A stretch of 64,000 nt of DNA from positions 124,001 to 188,000 of the forward strand of contig JAQCKF010000001.1 in assembly GCA_027592275.1 (NCBI GenBank), read 5' to 3'. Position numbers and translations under genes: made by a program. Below, piece after piece: positions 49,686-60,274 of this stretch. Below the pieces are notes generated by a model that was given only the letters and a program-made list of their open reading frames with translations, was not told the DNA's origin and searched no databases. Source of the stretch: Pseudomonadota bacterium. Lineage in GTDB: Bacteria; Pseudomonadota; Gammaproteobacteria; Pseudomonadales; Pseudohongiellaceae. Numbering within the stretch: position 1 is the first letter of the stretch; each line of letters opens with the position of its first letter.

Positions 49686-49778
49686 AATTTATCTTTGATA
49701 TTGAAATGACTAAAGAGACGAAAAGTAAATCGATGTGCTGTAGTTGGCGAAGGTTATTCGCCTACATGACTCAGCATC

Positions 49779-50168
49779 TTAACCTTCTTCGCAGTGATCC
49801 GAGTACGCGTCGGCGTCCATTAATTCATCCAGTTCTAGCTCGTCACTAATCTGGATTTTATAAAGCCAACCGCCGTCGTAGGGTACGGCGTTGACTGTTT
49901 CGGGCGCATCGGCGAGCGTAGCATTGGTAGCGATAATTTCACCAGATATCGGGCTGTACACATCCGATGCAGCTTTCACGGATTCTACAACCGCCACTTC
50001 ATCTTTCGCGTGAATTGTAGCTCCTACTTCTGGCAGTTCCACGAATACGATATCACCTAATGCATCCTGTGCATGATTGCTGATGCCTACCGTTGCCGTG
50101 CCATCACCTTCGAGCCGAACCCATTCATGAGTGGCGGCGTATTTAAGATTGTCTGGATATGTGCTCAC
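49779..50168 (-). CDS. gcvH: Glycine cleavage system H protein
   Basis: [61 protein letters not shown]. Confidence 0.98.
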   Translation of the reverse strand: MSTYPDNLKYAATHEWVRLEGDGTATVGISNHAQDALGDIVFVELPEVGATIHAKDEVAVVESVKAASDVYSPISGEIIATNATLADAPETVNAVPYDGGWLYKIQISDELELDELMDADAYSDHCEEG

Positions 50169-50266
50169 TAGGTATTCCTCTTTTAATCGGTGCTGGTTTT
50201 AACTCTACTAGGTAGCTGAATCGCTCTGAATTAGCAGATCTAATTTAGTTGTGAAGTCTCAATCTT

Positions 50267-51355
50267 CTACTCGAATACCTTCTTGCCGAAGCGAACGAAG
50301 TTTGGCTTTACTATCCGTACGCTGGTCAATGTGCCGCGAATATCTACTTGGCAGGCGCCGCTATCCACAGGGATTCTAGCCAATGCGATTGAATGCTTCA
50401 ATGTGGGAGAAAAGCTACCGCTGGTAATTACGCCTTCTCCATTTTCGCACAGAACCTTTTGGCCCTCTCGTAGTACACCTCGCTGTTCCAGAACTAGTCC
50501 GGTAAGGATTGGCATTGTGCAGGCCTCGTTCTCTGCCAGGTGAGCAGTAACCGCCTGCCTGCCAATGAATTCGCGGTCCTCGGGTTGCCAAGCGATTGTT
50601 TGTTTCATATTGGCGGCGATGGCTGAAGTCGTTTCATCCATGTCATGGCCATAGAGATTCATTCCTGCTTCCAGGCGCAGTGTATCTCTAGCACCCAAGC
50701 CTACGGGCTTGACGCCAACTGCTAATAGTTTATCCCAAATTTCTGGGGCCTCTTCACTGGGTAAGATTAGCTCGAGACCTTTTTCTCCCGTGTAGCCGGT
50801 GCGAGCTATGAACCAAGAGCCCGATTCGAAGCCACGAAAATTCTTCAGATCGATGCTTATTGCGGCGCGGTCACCAGCCAGTATCGAGCAGACTTTGTCA
50901 ATTGCTTCAGGCCCATGAACGGCTAGGATAGAGAGCTGTGGCTGCTCTTCAATACTGACGTCGAAGTCTGCTGCGTGGGTGCGCATCCAGGCCAAGTCTT
51001 TGTCGCGGGTAGCGCAGTTCACCACGACGCGATAGCCAAAGCTCATGCGGTAGACAATTAGGTCGTCAACAACGCCACCCGTCTCATTCAGCATGCCGCT
51101 GTATAGAGCCCGCCCAACTTCATCTAACTTCGCGACATCGTTCGCCAATAGATAGCGAAGGAATGCCTCCGCCCCATCGCCAGATACATCCGCTACTGTC
51201 ATATGTGATACGTCGAAGATACCCGCGTGGTTTCGTACCAGATTATGTTCTTCTATCTGGGAGCCATAATTAATGGGCATATCCCATCCGGCGAAATCGA
51301 CCATTTTGGCGCCGGAATCGAGATGCTTCTGATATAGCGAAGTTTGTTGACCCAT
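50267..51355 (-). CDS. gcvT: Aminomethyltransferase, T protein
   Basis: TSLYQKHLDSGAKMVDFAGWDMPINYGS, RTGYTGEKGLEL, GLGARDTLRLEAGMNLYGHDMDE. Confidence 0.98.
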   Translation of the reverse strand: MGQQTSLYQKHLDSGAKMVDFAGWDMPINYGSQIEEHNLVRNHAGIFDVSHMTVADVSGDGAEAFLRYLLANDVAKLDEVGRALYSGMLNETGGVVDDLIVYRMSFGYRVVVNCATRDKDLAWMRTHAADFDVSIEEQPQLSILAVHGPEAIDKVCSILAGDRAAISIDLKNFRGFESGSWFIARTGYTGEKGLELILPSEEAPEIWDKLLAVGVKPVGLGARDTLRLEAGMNLYGHDMDETTSAIAANMKQTIAWQPEDREFIGRQAVTAHLAENEACTMPILTGLVLEQRGVLREGQKVLCENGEGVITSGSFSPTLKHSIALARIPVDSGACQVDIRGTLTSVRIVKPNFVRFGKKVFE

Positions 51356-51493
51356 TTAATAATCCGTCTCAGTGGCGGGAAAAGAAGGTGTTATTTTACC
51401 CACAGCTCGAGTCTTTTAATAGGAGAACCTGAGGTGTTTTAGCGCTCTATCTTGGGGCAATTAATGGACGAGGATTCTTGCTAAAAAATATTC

Positions 51494-53746
51494 CTAAGGG
51501 AGCCAAGCGTAACTAAACTTAGCAAACACTGTGCGATTGGTTTTCTCGATGGCATCAAAGGTGTCGTTCTGAAAGCCAGCATCGGAATAGCCTATGAAGA
51601 AACGGGTGGCGGCGCTGAATCTATAGCTGTAGAGAAGCTGTATTGTGAGCTGCTTAGTGTGCGCCTGTACCTGTGAGAGATACAGTTCTTGATTGCGCTT
51701 GTTGTCAGTATATTGGAGCGTGAAGCGTAGAAAGCTACGTGCACTAAATTGGTAAGTCATCTTCAAGTCAGTGAGGTTCGCGGTAAATAGTCTGCCGCCG
51801 TCCACATCGAATTGTTGTAGAGTATGATCGAAATCTAGCTCCAGATGCTTGCCCCAGCGATAATTGACGCTAGGGCCGAAGCGCTTCGATTGTCCGAGGC
51901 GTGTATTGGCAAAATCGACAATATCTTCGACTCGAATTAGTGCGCTGAGGCTTAAATTCGCTCGAGGAGTAAATCCAATTCTTACTTGGTTAAACTGCTC
52001 ATCGAAATATTTGCCATTCCAGTAGGTTTCGCTGCCACCAAATAGTCCACTGAGAAAGGATTGCTTGGGACCGTTCAGATTGACGAATACCTCAAATTCT
52101 TCTTCCAACTGCAGGCCTGATTGATCTTCTGTCCTGTCGTAGTCCAGAGCTACACGGATGCGATTGAGGAAGTCGTCAGACTCGCCCCACCAAGTGCGCC
52201 CCACGGTTGCGACAACGAATTTGAAATCGACTCGATTTACGAAACCTAGATCAGCACGAAAGTCGTCACCCATGTCGGTATAGCCTAAACGCCAGTCCCA
52301 GCTCCGGTCGTTGTGTCGGTACTCTATGCGATGGCTACTATCGCTCATGCTGCTCGCCTGCCCATAGCGCTCTTGTATGGGGCTTGAATAGTCAGAGCTG
52401 GAGTGCATAGTCTGGATAGAAATTGCATCTCTGTCGCTGGGTCTCAAAACGGCATCGATGCTGCTTACAGTGTTGCTGTAGCCATCATCTGCGCGGCGGT
52501 CAGTAATCAGTGCGCCTATGGTGGAGTTCTCGAAGATATCGAATCGGTAGCGGCCGATCGCAACCTTGGACTCGACATCGCCGAGTGAGGCAACACTAGA
52601 GCCCAAGCTACGCGGAATCAGGAAGCTCGTGTTCACATCGTTGGCAGTTAGCAGAGCATAGGTGTGACCTGCGCTCTTGCCGGTGAGCTTTAGGCCATAG
52701 TCAGGGTCAGAGATGTTTCTTGTGTGAACTAGACGCTCAAAGGTATCGAAATAGTCAGCCCCATCGAGGAAGAAGGTTCTGCGTTCTGGGAAAAACAGGC
52801 TGAACGTGTTGTTGATATCAAGCTGAGCACTATCGGCCTCTACTTGAGAGAAGTCAGGATTTAACGTCGCATTTAGATAGAGGTCTTGAGCAATTCCCCA
52901 GCGCACATCGAGGCTGGCTTCTGGATCGATACTCTCGCTATCCCAACCGCCCATGGCCGGGTTTCTATTTTCTACCGCCGAAGACGTAAGAGTCGGAATA
53001 ACCTCGAGATTTCTACTTCGAGTGAGATTGGAAAAACCATCTGCCTTACTTATCTGGCAGATATAACAAGATATGTTTCTATCTTGCGGGTTGTTGGCGA
53101 TGCGCGTACTTCGATCGCGCGGATAGAACCTGACTAGATCGATGCCCCAAGTCTGACTGCTTTGGCTAGGCGTGAAACGTAGCTGTTTCATTGGAATCGC
53201 CATCTCTACAACATAGCCGTCCTCGTTAATCTGCCCGGCACTATCCCAAATCGCATTCCAGGAATCGTCCTCTTCACCATTAATGTCATCTTGAATTGCG
53301 TCTGCCTGTACACCGTAGGGATTAGCAAAGAATTCGAATGCACGGCGCTCATCATTGAAGGTATCTAGAACGATAGCGACCCAGTCATCGTCCCACATTG
53401 AGTCGCGGTCTCTATAGAAGGCACGGATTTTATTGGGTTCAGGGTCAAGGGCGATAAAGGCAACGTACAGCACCTCGCCGTCCTCCATGAGCAGGGCCTG
53501 CGCTTGCACTTCGGCGGGGACGTTGTTATTCGGATTGGTTTCTATATTGACCCAGATGCGTGTGGCCTGATTCCACTCGCCCGGATCGATTTGTCCATCA
53601 ATGCGCGGCTGGGCCTGAACTCTGGGAATGTTGTAGTTGGTCAGTGACTGAGCGTGGAGCTCCGTAGAGGGGAGTCCCATGAAAACGAGTGCGAGGAGAA
53701 CAAGACTCGCGCTGAGCTTAACGCTGGAGTATTTGGAGAATTGCAT
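51494..53746 (-). CDS. CBM9-like/DUF5916-type outer-membrane beta-barrel protein
   Basis: Signal peptide; PRIDGQIDPGEWNQATRI, FDSAGQINEDGYVVEMAIPMKQLRF-type pattern, LNPDFSQVEADSAQLDINNTFSLFFPERRTFFLDG. Confidence 0.85.
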   Translation of the reverse strand: MQFSKYSSVKLSASLVLLALVFMGLPSTELHAQSLTNYNIPRVQAQPRIDGQIDPGEWNQATRIWVNIETNPNNNVPAEVQAQALLMEDGEVLYVAFIALDPEPNKIRAFYRDRDSMWDDDWVAIVLDTFNDERRAFEFFANPYGVQADAIQDDINGEEDDSWNAIWDSAGQINEDGYVVEMAIPMKQLRFTPSQSSQTWGIDLVRFYPRDRSTRIANNPQDRNISCYICQISKADGFSNLTRSRNLEVIPTLTSSAVENRNPAMGGWDSESIDPEASLDVRWGIAQDLYLNATLNPDFSQVEADSAQLDINNTFSLFFPERRTFFLDGADYFDTFERLVHTRNISDPDYGLKLTGKSAGHTYALLTANDVNTSFLIPRSLGSSVASLGDVESKVAIGRYRFDIFENSTIGALITDRRADDGYSNTVSSIDAVLRPSDRDAISIQTMHSSSDYSSPIQERYGQASSMSDSSHRIEYRHNDRSWDWRLGYTDMGDDFRADLGFVNRVDFKFVVATVGRTWWGESDDFLNRIRVALDYDRTEDQSGLQLEEEFEVFVNLNGPKQSFLSGLFGGSETYWNGKYFDEQFNQVRIGFTPRANLSLSALIRVEDIVDFANTRLGQSKRFGPSVNYRWGKHLELDFDHTLQQFDVDGGRLFTANLTDLKMTYQFSARSFLRFTLQYTDNKRNQELYLSQVQAHTKQLTIQLLYSYRFSAATRFFIGYSDAGFQNDTFDAIEKTNRTVFAKFSYAWLP

Positions 53747-53983
53747 TTCTACGGCTGTTTTGTGAGCCAGCTGGCTCGATTGTTCTTAGTTGGCACTGGC
53801 AGGAACTGCACCTGCGGCAGGGCCATGCCTTGTGCCTTGAAGCTGGGCAGGATTATTACATTTGATGCCCACAAGAGGAAAGGGTTACAGCTAGGGCGAT
53901 CTTTACTGTAGTTAAAACGCCGCTAGATAAGCCACGCACAAAAAAGCAGGAAGCCTTTCGACTCCCCGCTAGTTTTGCGGCGC

Positions 53984-54571
53984 TTAGAGTTCGGAGATGG
54001 CCTCAAGTATGTCATCGAAAGGAGGTCGGTCTTGATACCTCTCTTCTGCAAACTTGGCCTTAATAACTCCGTTTGGATCGATCAGGAATATGCCAGGATA
54101 CGGTATGCCATGTATTCGGTGTCCTGGTTCGTAGTCCAAATTGCGAATACCGAAGGCATTCACGATTGTGACTTCTTCATCGTGCAGAAGGGGGAACTGA
54201 ATGTCCTGATCTTCTTGCACTGTCTTTAGTGTCTCCACGGAATCGTAGGTTAAGGCGACAACATTGATGCCCATTGCTTCTATCTGATCACTGATTTCGG
54301 TCAGCTGCACGAGCTGAGCTTTACAGTATGGTCACCAGTCGAAGGAGCGGCTCATCATTAAGAGCATGCCCTTTTCGCCTTTTAAGCCGTCAAATGATTG
54401 AACATTGCCATCCTGATCTTGTGCTGAGATCTCCGGAATCGATGCGCCTACTGGAAAGTCTGGAGCCCAGACGAAATCCTGTGCGATCGAAACCTGGAAA
54501 CTCCCAAGCAACATCAGGGTAAGCAAGAATCTGCTCATCACGCTGACGCGGGGTTGGGTTTTCTGATTCAT
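53984..54571 (-). CDS. AhpC/TSA peroxiredoxin-like protein with in-frame TGA (candidate selenoprotein)
   Basis: ORFs 54332-54571 and 53984-54310 are in the same frame; reading through TGA at 54332-54334 gives SRSFDW-U-PYCKAQLVQLTEISDQIEAMG, with TGA at the first Cys of a CxxC. Confidence 0.75.
54301..54317 (-). promoter_or_regulatory. Candidate bacterial SECIS hairpin
   Basis: mRNA UCAGCU-CGUGC-AGCUGA: perfect 6-bp stem, loop starts 21 nt after the UGA, G at loop position 2. Confidence 0.55.
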
Positions 54572-54799
54572 GACTACCTCACGAGTTTTAACAAAAATTT
54601 CTGCTCTAGCCTCGCTTTTTGAAGGAGTTAAAGCATTACTAACAATACCCGATTCATGCCGGTTTTATTGCAAGACAATTAAATTACTTTGAATTCGGTG
54701 AGCTGCTTCAGTGCGGTGCGCCATAGTTTGGCTATAGAAGCACTGTAAGCACTGTAGCGCTGCAGATTCAGTAGCACAGAGTTGAATTTGGATTAATGT

Positions 54800-55501
54800 C
54801 TAATTTTGATCGAGGCCTGCGAGAAATCTCTCCCCGCGCGGTAGGTAGTTATTGTCACTATCGAGAGAGAAAACCACGGAGTTTGAGCGGCCGATGATTT
54901 CTTCTCTGGGCACGAAACTGTACACACGACTGTCTGCGCTGTTATCGCGGTTGTCCCCCAGCACGAAGTATTGGCCTTCAGGCACTACGGCAGGTCCGTA
55001 GCTTCGAGCGGTTCGGCTGACGAAGCGGTTGGACAAGCGCGCTTGATGCGTCTTATCCGGGAGCTCTTCTAGAATGATAATGGAATCATCATCTGTGGAG
55101 AGAACCTCGTAATGAGCCGCCTCACCATTGATTACAAGGGCGTTGTTCTGCATGTAGATGGTGTCGCCAGGCACGCCGACAATGCGCTTAACAAGGCGCT
55201 TAGCAGCCTTCTTAGAGTCGATGATGACTACATCGCCGCCACTAGGATCGGAAAGCTGGCCTAGGGATATCTCGGTGAAGGGTATCTTTATGTCGTAGGC
55301 GAGCTTATTCACCCAGACCTTGTCGCCATCGAGTAGCGTAGGCTGCATAGAGGCGCCGGAGATAGAGCTCAAGTCGGCGATTGCGCTCTTGAAAAAGACG
55401 ATGCAGGTCAGCAATAGGAAAAATTGTCTATTTTCCTTCCAAAACAGATTCAGGTTGCTGACTAGACGTTCGGTAATACTGGCTTTATCTAGATCATTCA
55501 T
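54800..55501 (-). CDS. lepB: Signal peptidase I
   Basis: ISGASMQPTLLDGDKVWVNK, AAKRLVKRIVGVPGD, VPEGQYFVLGDNRDNSADSR. Confidence 0.96.
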   Translation of the reverse strand: MNDLDKASITERLVSNLNLFWKENRQFFLLLTCIVFFKSAIADLSSISGASMQPTLLDGDKVWVNKLAYDIKIPFTEISLGQLSDPSGGDVVIIDSKKAAKRLVKRIVGVPGDTIYMQNNALVINGEAAHYEVLSTDDDSIIILEELPDKTHQARLSNRFVSRTARSYGPAVVPEGQYFVLGDNRDNSADSRVYSFVPREEIIGRSNSVVFSLDSDNNYLPRGERFLAGLDQN

Positions 55502-55680
55502 TACTTCTACACCTTAGTGACCTCTAACCTAGCCTAGGTCCTCCAGGCATGTCAATTCGCTTGAGGCAGCTGGAGTTTGAGCGCTGATGAGTATGGAGGC
55601 TGAATGTTGGGTTCTTGCGTGTGTCCAAGCAGCTAGGGGTCTCATTACGACTATTGCAAACCTCGGGGGTCTTCATTAAC

Positions 55681-55696
55681 CTGTATGTCCGTACAG
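55681..55696. promoter_or_regulatory. Putative LexA/SOS box
   Basis: CTGTATGTCCGTACAG = CTGT-N8-ACAG, 23 nt upstream of the lhr ATG at 55720. Confidence 0.6.
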
Positions 55697-55719
55697 TAAA
55701 TTGCTTACACGAATACATC

Positions 55720-58700
55720 ATGGCATTGACGCAATTCCATCCAGCTTCTCGCGATTGGTTTACCGCACAGTTTGGTGAGCCTACCCAGGCTCAGGCAGAG
55801 GCCTGGCCTGCGATCAAAGCTGGCCGTCACACGCTTATATCAGCCCCTACAGGCAGCGGTAAGACCCTCGCCGCGTTCTATGCGGCAATCGACGATTTGG
55901 TGGTCACAGGACTGAAGCGCCAGCTTAATCCCGGGGTGCAGATTCTCTATGTCTCGCCGCTTAAAGCGCTAAGCAACGATATTCACAAAAACCTAGAAAT
56001 ACCCCTCAAAGGCATCGCCGAAAACCTGAGGCTAAGCGGGCAGGGCCCAGTCGATATTAGGATCGCAGTTCGCACAGGCGATACCCTGGCGAGTGAGCGG
56101 CAAAAGATGGCCAAGCAGCCACCGCATATATTAGTTACTACGCCTGAATCCCTCTATCTGCTGCTGACCAGCGCCAGTGGGCGAGCCATTTTGGCAAATG
56201 TGTCTACTCTAATAATTGACGAGATTCATGCCATGCTTGGTGATAAGCGGGGCTCGCATCTGGCGCTTTCTATCGAGCGATTGCAAAGATTGGTGCTGCA
56301 GAATTCGGGACAAAGGCTGCAGCGTATTGGCCTCTCGGCAACGCAGCGGCCTATTGAAATGGTTGCCAAGTTTCTAGTCGGCAACAGCAACTATAGTGAT
56401 GAAGAGATCGACTGCAAGATCGTAGATGCGGGTTTCCGCCGACAGATGGATATCCGTCTCGAAGTGCCGGGCTCACCACTATCGGCGTTGATGAGCAACG
56501 AGGTTTGGGATGAACTCTATAAACGCTTAGTTGAGTTAATTTCGACTCATGGGACGACGTTAGTTTTTGTAAATACTAGACGGCTCTCCGAACGACTGGC
56601 ATTGGCTCTCTCGGAGCGCCTAGGCAAAGATGCAGTTTGCTCCCATCACGGTAGCATGAGTAAAGAGCTGCGCCATAATGCGGAGCAACGATTGAAGGCT
56701 GGGACGCTTTCAGTGTTAGTAGCGACTGCTTCTATGGAACTGGGCATCGACATCGGCTCAGTGGATTTGGTCGTGCAGTTTTCTTCACCGAAGAGCATAG
56801 CGAAATTTTTGCAACGAGTTGGTCGCAGCGGCCACTCAATCCACGGCATACCTAAGGGAATCCTTTTCCCGTTGACTCGCGACGACCTAGTTGAAAGCGC
56901 CGCACTGTTGCACAGCATTAGGCAGGGGCAGCTGGATTGCATCGTGATGCCTCAGAAGCCGCTGGATATTCTCTCCCAGCAAATCGTCGCCGAGGTTTCG
57001 TCACAAACCCACGACCAAGTAGGCCAGACAGGCGAACTCTTCGATCACTCCGAAGGCGGTTGGAGCGTAGATGAGCTCTTTGATTTGTTTCGCAATGCTT
57101 ATCCCTATCGAAACATGCAACGGGAAGAATTCGATACCACCGTTACGATGTTAGCCCAAGGCTATAGCACTAGGCGAGGACGTCGCGGTACACACTTACA
57201 CTTTGATGCGATAAACAATCGACTGCGCGCGAGACGAGGCGCAAACCTAATCGCGCTGACAAATGGGGGCGCCATCCCCGATATGTTCGACTATCAAGTC
57301 GTACTCGATCCCGAAGACATTGTCGTAGGTAGTCTAAATGAAGACTTCGCCCTTGAGGCACTTCCAGGGGATGTCTTCACACTGGGTACTCATAGTTGGC
57401 AGCTGTTACGCGTCGATGGGCTTAAGGTTCGAGTGCGCGATGCGCAAGGTATGCAACCCACGATACCTTTTTGGTTCGGAGAAGGACTTGGGAGAACACG
57501 AGAACTGTCCGAGGCTGTTTCAAATTTACGCGAAAAAATTGCCGATTTACTCATCAACGACTCTGCGAATGCGGCGGTGCAGTGGCTAGTGGATAACGCA
57601 TGCCTTCCCCGCGAGGGAGCGACGCAATTGGTAGAGTATTTGGCCGCTGGCATGCAAGCTCTTGGAGTGATGCCTACTCGTTCTTCCATTGTGATGGAGC
57701 GCTTCTTCGATGAAGTGGGTGACATGCATGTTGTTATTCATTCACCCTTTGGGAGTCGTATCAATCGCGGCTGGGGATTGGCCCTTCGGAAGCGCTTTTG
57801 TAAGTCTTTTAATTTCGAACTGCAGGCCGCCGCCAACGAAGACAGCATTGTTATTTCCTTAGGGTCTATTCATAGTTTCCCGCTCGATGATGTATTTAAG
57901 TATTTGCAATCCGCAACTGTTAGAGACGTGTTGGTGCAGGCATTACTCGATGCACCTATGTTTGAAGTCCGTTGGCGCTGGAATGCGACCCGCTCTCTCG
58001 CCATTCAGCGAAACCGAAACGGCAAGCGAGTGCCTCCTCAATTTCAGCGTATGGATGCTGAGGACCTGGTGGCGCATGTATTTCCGGATCAGATTGCCTG
58101 TGCAGAAAACATAACTGGTCGGCGCGAAGTGCCCGAACATCCGCTTATCGATCAGACTATACATGATTGTCTGACCGAGGCCATGGACATCGATGAACTC
58201 ACCGAACTCATAGCCGATATCGAACAAGATAAGCTGACGCTAATTGCTAAAGATTTACGGGAGCCTTCTCCGTTCGCACAGGAAATTATAAATGCTCGGC
58301 CTTATGCCTTCCTCGATGATGCGCCGTTTGAAGAACGCCGCACCAATGCAATTCGCAATAGGAGTTGGGCCGACCCAGGTGAGGCGAAAGATTTTAGTGT
58401 GTTAGATGAGGAGGCGATCGCTCGCGTTAAAGATGAGGCCTGGCCCTATATAAACAATGTAGAAGAGATGCACGATGGCCTTTTTAGTCTCGCTTATATG
58501 AGCAAGCAAGAATTTGAGGGTAACAAGGATTATCAGCGCTGGAATCAAGTTCTGCTCGATAGCGGGCGCATTCTGAATTTGTCGCAACTGCCCAACGAAT
58601 TATGGATAGCCACAGAGAAACTAGGATGCTTCATGGCAATATATCCTGAGTTGGAGCAGTTGAGGGCATCGCCACACATTCCTAGCTTTGTGTTCGAGCA

Positions 58701-60240
58701 AAAGTGGGATCCGGTGGATGCACTTCGCGAGATAGTGAGGGCGCGGCTCGAATGTTTAGGACCCGTACAAGCACAGCAACTCGCGAACGAGCTAGCCGTC
58801 GAAGTCACCGCAGTAGATCTGGCCTTGATAGCGTTGGAAGTAGAGGGTTTTGCCTTTCAGGGCCAGTTCACTCAAGCGGCATGCAAGCATCAAGCTGGTG
58901 AGTGTGTTGCCGTCGAGTGGTGCGAAAGAAGGCTGTTGCAGCGAGTACATCGCTACACAATCGATGCACACCGATCGAGCATTAAGCCAGTATCGCTACA
59001 GACCTATACTGAATTTCTTTTCGATACTCATCAGCTGGTTGCCATAGCTGACCCAGCAGCGAATTTATCTTTGATTAAAGAGCCGGCACTTGATGGCAAA
59101 ACGCGCGTGCAGAACACTTTGGGCCTGTTAGACGGCATAGCTGCACCAGCGGCGAGCTGGGAGGCTGACCTTTACCCAGTGAGAGTTGCTGACTATGACC
59201 CTAGCTGGCTGGATACGATGTGCATCAGCGGCAAAATTGTATGGGGCCGCTACTGCCTACCGAAACATTCACAGCGAAAGCAGCGCAGCAGCGATGGGCC
59301 CAAGTCCAGCTCCTCGGGGCCTATAAAGTCGACGCCTATATCGATTGTCAGTCGCGCGAACCTGGATATTTTCAAGGCACTTTCGGCCGCTGCATGTAAT
59401 ACAGAGGAGGCATTGCCACTCAGCGAGCTCGGTAAGAAGATTGAATCTGATCTGGCTAAGAATGGTGCAAGCTTCTTCGATCAGATTCAGCAACGAACAG
59501 GCTTGCTTAGGGCGCAGCTCGAGCTAGGCCTCGCCGAACTTGTTTTGATGGCTAGGATAACTAGCGATAGCTTTACCGGATTACGTGCGCTGCTAACCCC
59601 GAATAAGAAGAAGCCAAGTGCGCATAAAAGGCGAGGCCGCCGGGCCATGTTTGGCGTTGAAGACGCGGGCAGATGGAGCCTGTTGGAAACAGACAAGGGG
59701 CTAGGTCAGCCTCAAACGAATAGTCGGCACTGGCATGTTCTCGATGAAGAACAACTAGAGAGACTTATCGGGATCTATTTGCAGCGCTGGGGGGCCATAT
59801 TCCGCGGCGTGCTGGAGAGAGAGTTGTTTTCGCCGCCGTGGCGCGTTTTGCTAACGGCACTGCGTAAAATGGAGCTACGTGGGACTATTCGTGGTGGCCG
59901 GTTTGTAGCAGGTGTTAGCGGCGAGCAGTTCGCTTATCCTGAAACGGTGGATGTTCTGCGTAAGTTCAAGAAACAAGTCGATTCGAACAAGCTTAGATAC
60001 TTCAGTCTCTCAGCAGTAGATCCGCTAAACCTTTTAAATCTAATTCTTCCTAACCGTAAACTATCGAGACTGAGTAAGAACCGAGTGCTCTACGAGAATG
60101 GAATTCCTATAGCCGTATTGGAATCTGGCAAAGTAATATTTCTGAAAGAAACTGAAGCAGCCCAAGAATGGAACTTGCAGCAGGCATTGATCAAGAAGAA
60201 TTTTCCAGCAAGACTGCGAAGTTATCTCGGCACTCACTAG
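55720..60240 (+). CDS. lhr: Lhr-type ATP-dependent helicase, long form
   Basis: SAPTGSGKTLAAFYAAIDDL, YVSPLKALSNDIHKNL, LIIDEIHAMLGDKRGSHL, GLSATQRPIE, VGRSGHS; C-terminal Lhr domain; start placed at 55720. Confidence 0.94.
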   Translation: MALTQFHPASRDWFTAQFGEPTQAQAEAWPAIKAGRHTLISAPTGSGKTLAAFYAAIDDLVVTGLKRQLNPGVQILYVSPLKALSNDIHKNLEIPLKGIAENLRLSGQGPVDIRIAVRTGDTLASERQKMAKQPPHILVTTPESLYLLLTSASGRAILANVSTLIIDEIHAMLGDKRGSHLALSIERLQRLVLQNSGQRLQRIGLSATQRPIEMVAKFLVGNSNYSDEEIDCKIVDAGFRRQMDIRLEVPGSPLSALMSNEVWDELYKRLVELISTHGTTLVFVNTRRLSERLALALSERLGKDAVCSHHGSMSKELRHNAEQRLKAGTLSVLVATASMELGIDIGSVDLVVQFSSPKSIAKFLQRVGRSGHSIHGIPKGILFPLTRDDLVESAALLHSIRQGQLDCIVMPQKPLDILSQQIVAEVSSQTHDQVGQTGELFDHSEGGWSVDELFDLFRNAYPYRNMQREEFDTTVTMLAQGYSTRRGRRGTHLHFDAINNRLRARRGANLIALTNGGAIPDMFDYQVVLDPEDIVVGSLNEDFALEALPGDVFTLGTHSWQLLRVDGLKVRVRDAQGMQPTIPFWFGEGLGRTRELSEAVSNLREKIADLLINDSANAAVQWLVDNACLPREGATQLVEYLAAGMQALGVMPTRSSIVMERFFDEVGDMHVVIHSPFGSRINRGWGLALRKRFCKSFNFELQAAANEDSIVISLGSIHSFPLDDVFKYLQSATVRDVLVQALLDAPMFEVRWRWNATRSLAIQRNRNGKRVPPQFQRMDAEDLVAHVFPDQIACAENITGRREVPEHPLIDQTIHDCLTEAMDIDELTELIADIEQDKLTLIAKDLREPSPFAQEIINARPYAFLDDAPFEERRTNAIRNRSWADPGEAKDFSVLDEEAIARVKDEAWPYINNVEEMHDGLFSLAYMSKQEFEGNKDYQRWNQVLLDSGRILNLSQLPNELWIATEKLGCFMAIYPELEQLRASPHIPSFVFEQKWDPVDALREIVRARLECLGPVQAQQLANELAVEVTAVDLALIALEVEGFAFQGQFTQAACKHQAGECVAVEWCERRLLQRVHRYTIDAHRSSIKPVSLQTYTEFLFDTHQLVAIADPAANLSLIKEPALDGKTRVQNTLGLLDGIAAPAASWEADLYPVRVADYDPSWLDTMCISGKIVWGRYCLPKHSQRKQRSSDGPKSSSSGPIKSTPISIVSRANLDIFKALSAAACNTEEALPLSELGKKIESDLAKNGASFFDQIQQRTGLLRAQLELGLAELVLMARITSDSFTGLRALLTPNKKKPSAHKRRGRRAMFGVEDAGRWSLLETDKGLGQPQTNSRHWHVLDEEQLERLIGIYLQRWGAIFRGVLERELFSPPWRVLLTALRKMELRGTIRGGRFVAGVSGEQFAYPETVDVLRKFKKQVDSNKLRYFSLSAVDPLNLLNLILPNRKLSRLSKNRVLYENGIPIAVLESGKVIFLKETEAAQEWNLQQALIKKNFPARLRSYLGTH

Positions 60241-60274
60241 CTGTGCACACAATTATTTTTTCCCTAAAAAGAAA

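Noticed and set aside
51356-51493. Glycine riboswitch upstream of gcvT
   Set aside because: No recognisable glycine-aptamer motifs seen by eye in the leader; would need Infernal to exclude formally.
53984-54571. Treating the peroxiredoxin-like locus as a simple pseudogene or two separate genes
   Set aside because: Only one in-frame stop, exactly at a conserved Cys codon, with flanking frame intact and a SECIS-like hairpin; selenocysteine is the better working hypothesis, though not proven.
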